A stretch of DNA of 64,000 nt, taken from NCBI RefSeq assembly GCF_002101705.1, contig NZ_LQPC01000020.1, positions 62,001-126,000 on the forward strand, given 5' to 3'. Below the pieces are notes generated by a model that saw only the letters and a program-made list of their open reading frames with translations, had not been told where the DNA came from and made no database searches. This DNA comes from Mycolicibacterium iranicum. Lineage in GTDB: Bacteria > Actinomycetota > Actinomycetes > Mycobacteriales > Mycobacteriaceae. Shown here one piece after another: positions 26,682 through 37,674 of the stretch; the first letter of the stretch is position 1; every line of letters starts with the position of its first letter. The position numbers were made by a program, and so were the translations under genes.

Positions 26682-27080
26682 TTACGCCAGAGCGGACAGC
26701 GAACGGGCATAGTTCACCGACTGGTGAACGTGCATGAGGGTTTGTGGGCCCCGCACCGGCACCAGGGTCTGGTGGTAGAACCCGCTGCCCTGCACGGTGA
26801 CCTGAATGTAGCCGGTGAGTTTGCGGTCCTTCATGAGTAAGAAAAGCAGGCCCAGCAGGCAGAACCAGACGAATATGATGCACAGGACAACGCCCGCCGT
26901 TGAGATGCTTTCGTTCCACTGCGACATGTCGGTCACGGTCCACACCGAGCCGCGGATAGGGTGCGGTCCGGTCGGCGTCATGACCCAGTGCTGAGAGATG
27001 GTGATGTCACCGATCGCGGCAAGTTGCGGCTCCGGCTCGCCTGAACCGTAGATAACTGGCTCCCCCATGTTGTGATTCAA
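26682..27080 (-). CDS. Single-pass membrane protein of unknown function
   Basis: 132 residues. A soluble N-terminus (ITISQHWVMTPTGPHPIRGSVWTVTDMS) leads into one strong membrane helix at about 60-82 (GVVLCIIFVWFCLLGLLFLL) and a cytosolic basic part with KDRKLTGYIQVTVQGSGFYHQT and VHQSVNYARSL. The GYIQVTVQGxGxxHxTxVP pattern recurs in actinobacterial membrane proteins. No function is known. A second ATG four codons downstream (MGEPV) is an equally possible start. Confidence 0.65.
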   Translation of the reverse strand: MNHNMGEPVIYGSGEPEPQLAAIGDITISQHWVMTPTGPHPIRGSVWTVTDMSQWNESISTAGVVLCIIFVWFCLLGLLFLLMKDRKLTGYIQVTVQGSGFYHQTLVPVRGPQTLMHVHQSVNYARSLSALA

Positions 27081-27114
27081 GCACGCCTACTCAAGGCGCG
27101 ACGGAGGGGCAAAG

Positions 27115-27513
27115 TCAGGAAAAGACGTACTCGATGTCCGTGAAGGCATCGGCGGCAAGGACATAGAAGAATCGCAATGGCTGCGGACCCGTGTTCGCGA
27201 TGCCGTGCTCACAGAAACCGGGAATGAAGACGTTGGAGCCTGCGTGCACCGCATGCTCGATACCGTCGAGGGTGACAACACCGCTGCCCGACAACACGAA
27301 GTAGGTTTCCGCCTGCGCGTGGCGATGGAGGGCGAGATACCCACCCTCGGCAAGTTCCGCCACTCCCGTCACGAGGTGCTCCGTATCGGTCGAGTCGGAC
27401 GAGAAGACCGTGCGAAACGAGAGGCGACCACGATGGTCGTTCCAGCTCGTGATCCGACATTCGCTTTCCTGGAGCACCAGATTGCCCGGGATGTGAGCGG
27501 GGTCGTTGTCCAT
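27115..27513 (-). CDS. Cupin-domain protein
   Basis: 132 residues from the ATG at 27513; the in-frame extension upstream has no protein character. A single cupin barrel is visible: motif 1 LALHRHAQAETYFVLSGSG supplies two His and a Glu, and motif 2 (HAGSNVFIPGFCEHGIANTG) supplies the last His. The metal site therefore looks intact. Small cupins of this kind act as metal-dependent lyases, isomerases or dioxygenases; the substrate is not predictable. It lies downstream of the groEL1 terminator and is likely transcribed on its own. Confidence 0.8.
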   Translation of the reverse strand: MDNDPAHIPGNLVLQESECRITSWNDHRGRLSFRTVFSSDSTDTEHLVTGVAELAEGGYLALHRHAQAETYFVLSGSGVVTLDGIEHAVHAGSNVFIPGFCEHGIANTGPQPLRFFYVLAADAFTDIEYVFS

Positions 27514-27574
27514 GTCGTCAGTACACCTCAACCGAGCGGGCGTGGCCTCACGGCGGCACCAGTTCCAACGAAAG

Positions 27575-27602
27575 CACCCCCGGCCCAACCGGACCGGGGG
27601 TG
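27575..27602 (-). terminator. Terminator downstream of groEL1
   Basis: CACCCCCGG and CCGGGGGTG form a perfect 9-bp stem around a 10-nt loop. On the minus strand it is followed by CTTTCG, on the plus strand by TTTCG. It lies 35 nt past the groEL1 stop. Confidence 0.8.
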
Positions 27603-27637
27603 TTTCGTCGTGCGCCGACTAGCGGGGGCTAGCGGTG

Positions 27638-29281
<1,644 letters not shown>

Positions 29282-29304
29282 CTAGGGACGGGGTGGAACG
29301 CGCA

Positions 29305-29345
29305 CCGCCCCGGACATCACCGTCGATGCGGCAAGTCCGGGGCGG
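29305..29345 (-). other. Intercistronic hairpin between groES and groEL1
   Basis: CCGCCCCGGAC (29305-29315) and GTCCGGGGCGG (29335-29345) form a perfect 11-bp stem with a 19-nt loop. There is no U tract, so it looks more like an mRNA processing or stabilising element than a full terminator. Confidence 0.6.
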
Positions 29346-29357
29346 AACACGATTCGT

Positions 29358-29660
29358 TTACTTGGAGACGACAGCCAGCACGTCGCGAGCCGACAGGATC
29401 AGGTACTCCTCGCCGTTGTACTTGATCTCGGTGCCGCCGTACTTGCTGTAGATGACCACGTCGCCCTCCGACACGTCCAGAGGAATCCGCTTCTCGCCAT
29501 CCTCATCCCAGCGGCCGGGGCCAACTGCGACGACGGTGCCTTCCTGCGGCTTCTCCTTGGCGGTGTCGGGGATGACCAGACCGGAAGCGGTCGTGGTCTC
29601 GGCCTCGTTGGCCTGAACGAGGATCTTGTCCTCGAGTGGCTTGATGTTCACGCTCGCCAC
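29358..29660 (-). CDS. groES: Co-chaperonin GroES
   Basis: 100 residues from a GTG (AAGGGG upstream). The mobile loop [21 protein letters not shown] and the C-terminal [22 protein letters not shown] are typical. It caps GroEL and enables folding in the chaperonin cage. It heads the groES-groEL1 operon behind a CIRCE element for HrcA repression. Confidence 0.97.
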   Translation of the reverse strand: MASVNIKPLEDKILVQANEAETTTASGLVIPDTAKEKPQEGTVVAVGPGRWDEDGEKRIPLDVSEGDVVIYSKYGGTEIKYNGEEYLILSARDVLAVVSK

Positions 29661-29771
29661 GATGGAGCCCCTTCACTCTATTGATTCTCGGGTGTCTGCT
29701 TACTCGGTGGCCGGTGCCTACCCTCGCGCCGTCGTCGCGGGTGCCGACACAGGGGTGAACCGACCTGCCGC

Positions 29772-29798
29772 CTAGCACTCTATACACGAGAGTGCTAG
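29772..29798. promoter_or_regulatory. CIRCE element (HrcA operator) of groES-groEL1
   Basis: CTAGCACTC-N9-GAGTGCTAG is a perfect 9-9-9 CIRCE. It lies 112 nt upstream of the groES start. The right half continues into a second GCTAGCACTC half-site. It is also about 100 nt from the divergent SOS-type HNH gene. Confidence 0.95.
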
Positions 29799-29871
29799 CA
29801 CTCAAGATCAGGGGCGAACACTTCATCCCTGAGCGAACAATTCAGCGCGCAGACTTGTCGTGGTCCGATGG

Positions 29872-29892
29872 CATAATCGAACACATGTTCGA
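29872..29892 (+). promoter_or_regulatory. Promoter -10 and perfect LexA box overlapping the HNH gene start
   Basis: CATAAT (29872-29877) is directly joined to the perfect SOS palindrome TCGAACACATGTTCGA (29877-29892). The ATG (29885-29887) lies inside the palindrome, 7 nt after the -10, so the message is leaderless and LexA would cover the transcription start and start codon. Confidence 0.85.
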
Positions 29893-31429
29893 CAGTTTGA
29901 TCCCTGAGCCCGACCAGCTGGCTGGGCTTACTGCGGCGCAGCTCGTCGACGCCGCCAGGGCAAGCACCCGCGCGGAGAACGCCGCCTGTGCCCGCAAGCT
30001 GGCCGGCATGGCCGAACTGTTAGTGCGCCGCACCGGGCTACCTGCCGAGGATCGTCTGGACTGGTGGATCGACCCGGAAGCCGCCGTCACCGCGGAGATC
30101 GCCGCCGCCTACAACATCACGCAGGGGTTGGCACTCCACCAGACCTACCGCGCCGTGGTGCTGCGCGACCGCCTCCCCAAAGTCGGCCGGCTGTTCTTGC
30201 AGGGTCTGATCAGCGATCTCCTGGTACGGGCCATCGTCAGCCGGACCTCGATGATCGTCGACGCGGACCTGATCGCCGCCGTCGACGCCGACCTGGAAGC
30301 CGAGATCCTCGGCTGGGGAGCGTTGTCGGTGAGAAAGACGAACGCCGCCATCGACACCATCGTCGTGCGCCACGACCCCGATGCACTCCGCAAACCCCGG
30401 GATTGCGAGACCACACGCGGCATCGAGTTCGGCATGCCCGGCGACGCCCCTGGTTTCACCAGCGTGCAGGCCCGGATGTTCTCTTGCGACGCCGCCGCCG
30501 GCGAACGCACCCTGCTGGCGATGGCCTACAGCGTGTGCGAGGCCGATCCGCGCAGCCTCGACGACCGGCGCAATGATGCATTCACCGCTCTGATGTCAGG
30601 CATTAGCACCTTGGCGTGCCAGTGCGGCATCCCCGATTGCGAGGCGGCCGCGAACCCCAGGCCGCTCCGCGACATCACCGTCTTCGCCGTCACCGATCAG
30701 ACCACGCCGGCTGACCACACACCGGCGCAGTCAGAGCCCGCATCGCCCCGCACCCGGGCCACCGTGCGCCACAGCCGCCCCGGCTACATTTTCGGCTCAG
30801 GGTTCATGCCTGCGCCGCTGTTCGCGGCGATGCTCAACGACGCGAAAGTGCGCGGGGTCATCCACCCCGGGCAGGCAGGGCCCGAAGCGGGCCGGTTCCC
30901 ATCGCGCGCCCTGGCCGACTTCGTCCGCTGCCGCGACCTCACCTGCCGCTTCCCCGGTTGTGACAAACCCGCAACCGAGGCCGACATCGACCACACCGTG
31001 CCCGATCCCGTCGGCCCGACACACGCCTCAAACCTTAAGTGCCTGTGCCGTTTTCATCATCTTCTGAAAACTTTCTGGGGTGGTCCCAACGGATGGCGGG
31101 ACCGTCAGCATCCCGACGGCACCGTCGTGTGGACCGCGCCCACCGGTCACACATACACCACCCACCCCGGCAGCCGCCTGCTGTTCCCGACGCTGTGCCT
31201 GCCCACCGCCACGCTGTGGAACGGGGATCCGCCCGAGATTGCGCTCTCGGAACATCGGGACATGAAGATGCCCCGACGCCGACGCACCCGGGCAGAGAAC
31301 CGCGCCGCGTACATCGCCGCCGAACGACGACGCATCGCTGCCGAACGACGCCGCAGCGCCGAGGAACGAGCTTCCGAGACGGTGCGCGATGTCGCCGCCG
31401 AGTATGGCAACGACCCACCGCCGTTTTAG
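29885..31429 (+). CDS. 13E12-repeat-type DUF222/HNH endonuclease protein
   Basis: 514 residues from the ATG at 29885. The DUF222 helical region occupies about 20-350. The C-terminal HNH/zinc module runs [22 protein letters not shown] then [17 protein letters not shown] (three Cys pairs and the catalytic His cluster). An Arg-rich tail follows ([19 protein letters not shown]). This is the family of the M. tuberculosis REP13E12 proteins, several of which are LexA-regulated and serve as phage integration targets. The perfect SOS box over the start fits that. The role is unknown; nuclease activity in the damage response or defence is plausible. Overlaps the end of tsaD by 4 nt. Confidence 0.85.
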   Translation: MFDSLIPEPDQLAGLTAAQLVDAARASTRAENAACARKLAGMAELLVRRTGLPAEDRLDWWIDPEAAVTAEIAAAYNITQGLALHQTYRAVVLRDRLPKVGRLFLQGLISDLLVRAIVSRTSMIVDADLIAAVDADLEAEILGWGALSVRKTNAAIDTIVVRHDPDALRKPRDCETTRGIEFGMPGDAPGFTSVQARMFSCDAAAGERTLLAMAYSVCEADPRSLDDRRNDAFTALMSGISTLACQCGIPDCEAAANPRPLRDITVFAVTDQTTPADHTPAQSEPASPRTRATVRHSRPGYIFGSGFMPAPLFAAMLNDAKVRGVIHPGQAGPEAGRFPSRALADFVRCRDLTCRFPGCDKPATEADIDHTVPDPVGPTHASNLKCLCRFHHLLKTFWGGPNGWRDRQHPDGTVVWTAPTGHTYTTHPGSRLLFPTLCLPTATLWNGDPPEIALSEHRDMKMPRRRRTRAENRAAYIAAERRRIAAERRRSAEERASETVRDVAAEYGNDPPPF

Positions 31430-32448
31430 GCGACCTGCCCCTGTACCACCGGTAACCCGGGATCGCTGGCGGCATCCAGCGGCGACGGATCGGCACCGGC
31501 GGCGATCAGGTGTGCCGCGAAGGACGCGATCATCGCGCCGTTGTCCGTGCACAACCGCGGCCTTGGAATCCGCAATGTCATGCCCGTCTCTTCACACCTC
31601 TGCGCCGCCAATTCCCGCAGCCGCGAGTTCGCCGCCACTCCCCCGGCAATCAGCAGCGTGGACACGCCGAGGTCCTTCGCCGCCCGCACCGCCTTCGCGG
31701 TCAGCACGTCGGCGACCGCCTCCTGGAAGCCGGCCGCCACATCGGCCTGCGACGCCTCCGGATGGCTCTCGACATACCGCGCCACGGCCGTCTTCAGCCC
31801 CGAGAAGCTGAACGCGTACGGGTCATCGCGTGGCCCCGTCATCCCGCGCGGAAACGTGATCGCCGACGGATCACCCTCGCGCGCAAGCTCGTCGAGCACC
31901 CGGCCGCCGGGATACCCCAGCCCGAGCAGACGAGCGATCTTGTCGTACGCCTCCCCCGCGGCGTCGTCGACCGTCGAACCCAACTCGACGATGGGCTCGC
32001 CCAGCGAGCGCACGTGCAGCAGGTTCGTATGCCCGCCCGACACCAACAGGCCGATGCTCTCCGGCAAGGGCCCATGGTCGAACACATCAGCGGCCAGGTG
32101 CCCACCGAGGTGGTTGACCGCATAGAACGGCACCTGCCATGCGGCCGAATATGCCTTCGCCGCAGCCACTCCGACCAGCAGCGCGCCCGCCAAACCCGGC
32201 CCGATGGTGGCCGCCACCACGTCCGGCTTGTCCACCCTCGCCGCGGCCAGCGCCCTTCGCATCGTCGGTCCCAGCGCCTCCAGATGCGCGCGGGACGCGA
32301 TCTCGGGGACGACGCCGCCGAACCGGGCGTGCTCGTCGACGCTGGAGGCGACCTCGTCGGCCAGCAGCGTCACCGATCCGTCGTCGCCGAGTTCGGCGAT
32401 ACCGACACCTGTTTCGTCACACGAACTCTCGATGGCCAAAATGATCAT
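31426..32448 (-). CDS. tsaD: tRNA N6-threonylcarbamoyladenosine transferase TsaD
   Basis: 340 residues. ASKHA fold with the iron ligands in VNHLGGH, phosphate loops IESSCDETG and VSGGHTNLL, and [13 protein letters not shown] near the C-terminus. It transfers the threonylcarbamoyl group to A37 of ANN-decoding tRNAs together with TsaB and TsaE, both encoded just upstream. Start codon overlaps the rimI stop (ATGA), so rimI-tsaD translation is coupled. The family was formerly named Gcp. Confidence 0.97.
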   Translation of the reverse strand: MIILAIESSCDETGVGIAELGDDGSVTLLADEVASSVDEHARFGGVVPEIASRAHLEALGPTMRRALAAARVDKPDVVAATIGPGLAGALLVGVAAAKAYSAAWQVPFYAVNHLGGHLAADVFDHGPLPESIGLLVSGGHTNLLHVRSLGEPIVELGSTVDDAAGEAYDKIARLLGLGYPGGRVLDELAREGDPSAITFPRGMTGPRDDPYAFSFSGLKTAVARYVESHPEASQADVAAGFQEAVADVLTAKAVRAAKDLGVSTLLIAGGVAANSRLRELAAQRCEETGMTLRIPRPRLCTDNGAMIASFAAHLIAAGADPSPLDAASDPGLPVVQGQVA

Positions 32449-32906
32449 GGCAGCTCTCGCTTCTCGCGCTTCATGGTGTAGGCGTCTGCTCCGCTGACGC
32501 GGTAATACCGCTTGCGCACGCCGATCTTCACAAATCCTTCGCTCTCGTACAGTGCGATCGCCGCGTCGTTGTCGGTACGAACCTCGAGGAAAATCGTTGC
32601 CCCATCGGCGTACTCGAACAACCGATGCAGCATCTGCCGCCCGATCCCCTGGCCCTGAAACGCCGGGTCGACGCCGATCGTGTGGATCTCGTACTCGAAC
32701 GGCTTGAACCGGCCCAGCCGCGCGATCCCCGCATAACCGACGAGCTTGTCATCGACGCGCGCGCCCACGTAGAGATTGTGCTTGGCCGCGAGCTCGGCCA
32801 GGAACGCGCGCTCCGGCCACGGGTCATCCCCGTCGAACAGCTGCGCCTCCAGCTCGGCGCACCGTGTCGCGTCGGTCGGTTTCAGCGGGCCGTACTCCAC
32901 GGTCAC
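32445..32906 (-). CDS. rimI: Ribosomal-protein S18-alanine N-acetyltransferase RimI-like
   Basis: 153 residues from the GTG at 32906, whose GTGA overlaps the tsaB stop; the longer in-frame start is inside tsaB. GNAT fold with the acetyl-CoA loop [13 protein letters not shown] and the C-terminal [17 protein letters not shown] typical of RimI. It acetylates protein N-termini; mycobacterial RimI has broad specificity and a functional link to TsaD. Both flanking junctions are 4-nt overlaps, so tsaB-rimI-tsaD form a tightly coupled unit. Confidence 0.92.
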   Translation of the reverse strand: MTVEYGPLKPTDATRCAELEAQLFDGDDPWPERAFLAELAAKHNLYVGARVDDKLVGYAGIARLGRFKPFEYEIHTIGVDPAFQGQGIGRQMLHRLFEYADGATIFLEVRTDNDAAIALYESEGFVKIGVRKRYYRVSGADAYTMKREKRELP

Positions 32907-33550
32907 GGTGCACGTCCAACACCCGGGGCCGGCACCTGTGGCTTCGCGTCGGGTCTGCGTAGGTACAGCGGTATCAGCGGCGCAGGCTCGGCATCCCAAT
33001 CAGCCACCGCGGCAACCAGTCCCACCGCCGTCGGATACACCGGCGCCAGCCGCGGAAGTTCGAACAGCGACACGTGGTCGGGAGACCCGGCGATGGCCTG
33101 GGCGCCCGTGGGCACATCGACGGCGGCGTTCACGGCGGGGCCGTCGAACCGGACACCGTCTCGGTAGCGCGCCCAGTACACCTCGCGGCGCCGCGCGTCG
33201 GTGACCACGAGCACATCACCGGAGGTCCCCACCGCGATCGCGTCCAGGCTGCACACACCGTGCACCGGGCGGCCCAGCGCATGCCCGAACGCAGCCGCCG
33301 TCGCCATCCCGACCCTCAGCCCGGTGAACGGCCCCGGACCGCACCCCACGACCACCGCATCGAGCTGAGCGGTCGACACCTCGGCGTCGGCGAGCGCACC
33401 GACGATGTTGGGCGTCAACTGTTCTGCGTGCGCACGGGGATCAACCGTCACCTGTTCGGCCAGTACCTCGACGGTGTCACCGTCGAGCCGGACCACACCT
33501 GCGGTCACCGCGGGCGTCGCGGTGTCGACTGCCAGCACCAGTCTGCTCAT
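32903..33550 (-). CDS. tsaB: tRNA threonylcarbamoyladenosine biosynthesis protein TsaB
   Basis: 215 residues from the ATG at 33550 (ATGA overlap with the tsaE stop). N-terminal ASKHA domain with LAVDTATPAVTAG, then GCGPGPFTGLRVGMA, a TsaB signature. TsaB is a pseudo-enzyme scaffold that binds TsaD and TsaE in t6A synthesis. The sequence is interrupted by no insertions and has normal length for actinobacteria. Confidence 0.95.
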   Translation of the reverse strand: MSRLVLAVDTATPAVTAGVVRLDGDTVEVLAEQVTVDPRAHAEQLTPNIVGALADAEVSTAQLDAVVVGCGPGPFTGLRVGMATAAAFGHALGRPVHGVCSLDAIAVGTSGDVLVVTDARRREVYWARYRDGVRFDGPAVNAAVDVPTGAQAIAGSPDHVSLFELPRLAPVYPTAVGLVAAVADWDAEPAPLIPLYLRRPDAKPQVPAPGVGRAP

Positions 33551-34029
33551 GGTCGGCTCCACGTCCACATGGCGGTTCGCGCGTCGCTGTCCGCGGATCG
33601 CTCCAGCCGGATGTCGAGGTGGCTCTCGGAGAGCCGTTCGGCGATACCCTCGCCCCACTCCACCACGACGACGGCATCGTCGAGATCGGTATCGAGGTCG
33701 AGCGAATCCAGTTCCGCCAGAAGGTCTACCGAAGCCTGGTCCAGCAACCGGTACAGATCCACGTGCACCATCGCGGGAGCACCCTCCACTCGCGGTCGGT
33801 GCACCCGGGCCAGCACGAACGTCGGCGAGATCACCGGACCCTCGACATTCATCGCCTGCGCAATCCCCTTCGCGAGCACCGTCTTCCCGGCACCCAGCGG
33901 ACCCGAGAGCACCACGACGTCACCGGCGCGGAGTTCTCGGCCGAGCGAGGCACCGAATGCGATCGTGTCCTCGGCGGTCAACAGCTCCGCAGTACCCGAG
34001 GCACCCCGGGTTTCTGGGTAGTCAGCCAT
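33547..34029 (-). CDS. tsaE: tRNA threonylcarbamoyladenosine ATPase TsaE
   Basis: 160 residues from the ATG at 34029; an in-frame GTG-type start 8 codons upstream is less likely because the ATG overlaps the hydrolase stop by 8 nt, in the style of the operon. Walker A is GPLGAGKTVLAKG, followed by SPTFVLARVH and HVDLYRL, and VVVEWGEG for Walker B. It hydrolyses ATP to reset the TsaBD complex during t6A synthesis. The C-terminus has RSADSDARTAMWTWSRP. Confidence 0.93.
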   Translation of the reverse strand: MADYPETRGASGTAELLTAEDTIAFGASLGRELRAGDVVVLSGPLGAGKTVLAKGIAQAMNVEGPVISPTFVLARVHRPRVEGAPAMVHVDLYRLLDQASVDLLAELDSLDLDTDLDDAVVVVEWGEGIAERLSESHLDIRLERSADSDARTAMWTWSRP

Positions 34030-35113
34030 GGGATCGCACCCGGTCCTTGACACGCCGGGTCAGCGCGACCAGCTTCGACGGTGTCGCCCGCTCGACAAGC
34101 CGCACCAGCGCATCGTCGATCACCTCGGGCTGTTCCAACTGGACGAGATGGCCTGCGCCGTCGACGATCACGAGTTCAGACTTGGCCAGCGCATCCGCCA
34201 TCTCCTGCGAGTACTCCATCGGTGTCAACAGGTCGCTGTCACCGCACGCCACCAGGGTCGGGATCTTGTTCAACGTCTCGAGTCCCGCGGTCTCGTCGTG
34301 TACCTCGAGGGCGTGCAGGAACTCCACCAGCGTGGTGATCGACGTGTCGTGCATCATCCGCTCGGAGAACGCGACGACGCTGGGGCTGATCTTCTCGTCG
34401 CCGTAGGACGCCGCCCGCAGAATCGGGCCGATGATCGAGCGGGCCGCGCCTCGGCCCCGATGCACCGTCTTCGGCGCGTACCTGGCGGCGAACCGCACCG
34501 CCTCCAGCGCGGGATTCTTCAGGATCTCACCCAGCGGTGACCGTGAAACACCCTCTGCCGCTGATGAAATGAGCGCCGCGCCGACGATTCGGGTCGGGTA
34601 GCGCTGCGGGAACTGCCGCGCGTGGGACAGCACCGTCATACCGCCCATCGAATGCCCCACCAGCACAACGGGTCCGCGGGGCGCCATGACAGCAAGGACG
34701 CTTTCGAGGTCCTGCCCGAGCTGTTCGACCGTGTAGGTTTCGGGCGGCGCGTCGCCCGACTGCCCGTGGCCGCGCTGGTCGTAGAACACCATGCGCACCT
34801 GATCGCCCCACTGCTCGGTCAGCCGGGCGCGCTGAAAGTGGAACGAGCCCATCCGCAGACAGAAGCCATGCGCGAACACGACGGTCAGCGGCGCACTCGC
34901 CGGACCCACCTCGCGGGCCACCAGCGGGACGCCGTCAGGGGTGGTCACCACGCAACCGCGGTCGGCGTCGAGCAGCTCGAAATCCTCATCACGGTAGGGA
35001 TCGTCGTCGGTCAGTCGCCGCCGCAGCGACCGTGCGACCGTGACGCCCGCCGCCGAACCGACGGCAGCCACGCCCGCCGCTCCGGCGAGCCAGCCCGCGC
35101 CCGTGCGGCTCAC
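34022..35113 (-). CDS. Alpha/beta hydrolase in the alr-tsaE operon
   Basis: 363 residues from the GTG at 35113, overlapping the alr stop (GTGA). A short hydrophobic N-terminus ([21 protein letters not shown]) suggests membrane anchoring. The catalytic core has HGFCL, nucleophile [15 protein letters not shown] for the acid and GAGHLVQLE for the His, so it is catalytically complete. A conserved neighbour of alr and tsaE in actinobacteria (M. tuberculosis Rv2715/Rv3424-type region). The substrate is unknown; lipid esters or a cell-wall ester are possible. Confidence 0.85.
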   Translation of the reverse strand: MSRTGAGWLAGAAGVAAVGSAAGVTVARSLRRRLTDDDPYRDEDFELLDADRGCVVTTPDGVPLVAREVGPASAPLTVVFAHGFCLRMGSFHFQRARLTEQWGDQVRMVFYDQRGHGQSGDAPPETYTVEQLGQDLESVLAVMAPRGPVVLVGHSMGGMTVLSHARQFPQRYPTRIVGAALISSAAEGVSRSPLGEILKNPALEAVRFAARYAPKTVHRGRGAARSIIGPILRAASYGDEKISPSVVAFSERMMHDTSITTLVEFLHALEVHDETAGLETLNKIPTLVACGDSDLLTPMEYSQEMADALAKSELVIVDGAGHLVQLEQPEVIDDALVRLVERATPSKLVALTRRVKDRVRSHG

Positions 35114-36243
35114 AGGGCACCCCCTACAGATCCGCCGACATATGTCCGCCCGATCCGCCGGCGCGGACTGGTCACCACCTCGTAGTTGATGGTGTCCAAC
35201 AATTCCGCCCACTCCTGCGCCGTCGGCTCACCGTCGCCACCGGGCCCGAACAGGATCGCGTCGTCGCCCTCGACGACGTCCACCGGGCCCGGCCCGAGAT
35301 CCACCACGAACTGATCCATACACACCCGTCCCACGTTGGGGTAGCGGCGGCCGTTGATCGAGACCTCGAACCGATTGCTCAGCGCTCGGAAAACACCGTC
35401 GGCGTATCCGGCGGGCACCAGCGCCAGCGTGGTGTCGCGTGGCGCGGTCCACGTGTGACCGTAGGACACCCCGTCGCCGGCTTGCACCGAACGGACATGC
35501 GCGACAGGGCATTTCACCGTCATTGCGCCGCGCAGCCCGAAGTCACCCAGCGACGGGATGGGGCTCTGGCCGTACACGGCGATGCCCGGGCGCACCATGT
35601 CGAAGGCCAGGTCGGGCCGGGTCAGGGCCGCCGGCGAATTACTCAGGTGCACAACGTCAAAGCTGACACCGACCGCACCTGCCTGCTCCACGAGGTCCTT
35701 GAGCCTGCGGGCCTGCTCGTCGTTGAAAGGGTGATGCGGATCGTCGCCGTGCGCGAGGTGCGACATCAGGCCGCGAATGCGGACCGCGTCGCCGGCCTTC
35801 TGCAGCGCGGACAGAACCGCGGGGTAGTCCTGCGGGCTGACACCGTTGCGACTGAGTCCGGTGTCGGCCTTGACCGTGACGACCGCCGTCTGCCCGGTCC
35901 GTGTCGCCGCGTCGAGCAGGTCGGCCACCTGGCGCGGCGAGGACACCGCCACCTCGACGCCGCACCGTAGTGCGGGCGCGAAGTCGGTGCCCGGTGCATG
36001 CAGCCAGGCCAGGATGGGCTCTGTGACACCGTCGCGCCGCAGCGCGAGCGCCTCGTCGATGGTCGCCACACCGAGTTCGGCGGCACCTGCGGCCACCGCA
36101 GCGCCCGCCACCTGGGTGGCGCCGTGCCCGTAGCCGTCGGCCTTGACGACGACCATGACCGCCGCCGAACCGGCACGTTCGCGCAGGACACCCACGTTGT
36201 GGGCGATGGCGTCGAGGTCGATCACAGCGCTGGGCGTGTTCAT
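35110..36243 (-). CDS. alr: Alanine racemase
   Basis: 377 residues. The PLP lysine lies in [13 protein letters not shown] and the catalytic Tyr in SYGHTW; the C-terminal beta domain has [12 protein letters not shown]. It converts L-alanine to D-alanine for peptidoglycan and is the D-cycloserine target. It heads the operon with the hydrolase, tsaE, tsaB, rimI and tsaD, all joined by short overlaps. Start ATG at 36243; gadB ends 26 nt upstream, so read-through from gadB is possible. Confidence 0.97.
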   Translation of the reverse strand: MNTPSAVIDLDAIAHNVGVLRERAGSAAVMVVVKADGYGHGATQVAGAAVAAGAAELGVATIDEALALRRDGVTEPILAWLHAPGTDFAPALRCGVEVAVSSPRQVADLLDAATRTGQTAVVTVKADTGLSRNGVSPQDYPAVLSALQKAGDAVRIRGLMSHLAHGDDPHHPFNDEQARRLKDLVEQAGAVGVSFDVVHLSNSPAALTRPDLAFDMVRPGIAVYGQSPIPSLGDFGLRGAMTVKCPVAHVRSVQAGDGVSYGHTWTAPRDTTLALVPAGYADGVFRALSNRFEVSINGRRYPNVGRVCMDQFVVDLGPGPVDVVEGDDAILFGPGGDGEPTAQEWAELLDTINYEVVTSPRRRIGRTYVGGSVGGAL

Positions 36244-36269
36244 CGCCCTCGATTCTCCCAGGCGGGGGT

Positions 36270-37664
36270 TCAGTGGGCGAAATGCTCCTCGTCGGCGAAG
36301 CCGCCGATGCCCGCTTTATCGAGCTTGCCCAGCACCTCGACCAGATCGTCCCGCAGGGCACGGGCCAGGTTCGCCGAGAAGCCCTCACGCACCACGATGC
36401 GCAGCACCGCCACGTCGCTCGCGTTGTCGGGCATCGTGTACGCGGGCACCTGCCACCCGTAGCTGCGCAGCATCGCCGACACGTCGAACACGGTGTAACT
36501 GGTCCCCTCGACGAGCTTGAACGCGACCACAGGGATCGCAGAGCCGTCGGTGATGACGTCGAACACCGGCTTGCTGTTCGCCCCCGTCATCCCGGCCAGC
36601 TCGCGCGCGAGCCAGGTCGCGGTTTCGGAGAGGCATTTCATGACCTGCGTGTAGCCGTCGCGGCCCAGCCGCAGGAAGTTGTAGTACTGCCCTACCACCT
36701 GGTTGCCGGGACGCGAGAAGTTGAGCGTGAAGGTCGGCATGTCCCCGCCCAGGTAGTTCACCCGGAACACCAGGTCCTCGGGCAGATGGTCCTTGTTGCG
36801 CCACACCACGAACCCGATGCCGGGGTAGGTCAGGCCGTATTTGTGGCCGCTGACGTTGATCGACACCACTCGTGGCAGCCGGAAATCCCATACCAGCATC
36901 GGGTGCAGAAACGGCACCACGAAGCCACCGCTGGCGGCGTCGACGTGCACGGGAACGTCGGGCCCCTTGCTTTTCGCGAGCGTGTCGAGCGCAGCGCAGA
37001 TCTCACCGACAGGCTCGAGCTCGCCGGTGAAGGTGGTGCCCAGGATCGCCACCACACCGATGGTGTCCTCGTCGACGGCGTCGAGCACCTGCTCCGGGGT
37101 GATGACGTAGCGCCCCTCCTCCATCGGCAGATAGCGCGCCTCGACGTCGAAGTAACGGCAGAACTTCTCCCACACCACCTGCACGTTGGAACCCATCACC
37201 AGATTGGGCGTGCGGCCCTTCCAACCCTCACCGACCCGATCGCGCCAGCGCCACTTCATCGCCAGGCCCGCCAGCATCACGGCCTCGCTGGACCCCACGG
37301 TCGACACGCCGATCGCAGTGGACGGGTCGTCGTCGCGGAGATCCTCGGCGTGGAACAGGTCGGCCACCATGCACACGCACCGCTGCTCGATCGCGGCGGT
37401 CACCGGGTACTCGTCCTTGTCGATCATGTTCTTGTCGAACGTCTCCGACATCAGCTGGCCCGCCTCGGGATCCATCCACGTCGTGACGAACGTCGCCAGG
37501 TTCAGCCGGGAGCTGCCGTCGAGCATCAGCTCGTCGTGGATGAACCGGTACGTCTGTTCGGGTTCCATCGACTCGTCGGGCAGCCGCAGGGCCGGGACGG
37601 GCGACGTCGACAGCCGTCCGCAGTAGGCGGGGGTCAACGACGAGTGGTGCGAAATGTTGGGCAT
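36270..37664 (-). CDS. gadB: Glutamate decarboxylase
   Basis: 464 residues from the ATG at 37664 ([16 protein letters not shown]); the open frame further upstream is antisense noise. The PLP lysine lies in [14 protein letters not shown], and DAASGGFV and [15 protein letters not shown] are typical of bacterial GAD. The C-terminus reads DEEHFAH, close to the plug seen in acid-regulated GADs. It decarboxylates glutamate to GABA, consuming a proton. It follows nnrD by 10 nt and is probably co-transcribed with it, as Rv3432c follows Rv3433c in M. tuberculosis. Confidence 0.95.
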   Translation of the reverse strand: MPNISHHSSLTPAYCGRLSTSPVPALRLPDESMEPEQTYRFIHDELMLDGSSRLNLATFVTTWMDPEAGQLMSETFDKNMIDKDEYPVTAAIEQRCVCMVADLFHAEDLRDDDPSTAIGVSTVGSSEAVMLAGLAMKWRWRDRVGEGWKGRTPNLVMGSNVQVVWEKFCRYFDVEARYLPMEEGRYVITPEQVLDAVDEDTIGVVAILGTTFTGELEPVGEICAALDTLAKSKGPDVPVHVDAASGGFVVPFLHPMLVWDFRLPRVVSINVSGHKYGLTYPGIGFVVWRNKDHLPEDLVFRVNYLGGDMPTFTLNFSRPGNQVVGQYYNFLRLGRDGYTQVMKCLSETATWLARELAGMTGANSKPVFDVITDGSAIPVVAFKLVEGTSYTVFDVSAMLRSYGWQVPAYTMPDNASDVAVLRIVVREGFSANLARALRDDLVEVLGKLDKAGIGGFADEEHFAH

Positions 37665-37674
37665 GCCCTCATTT

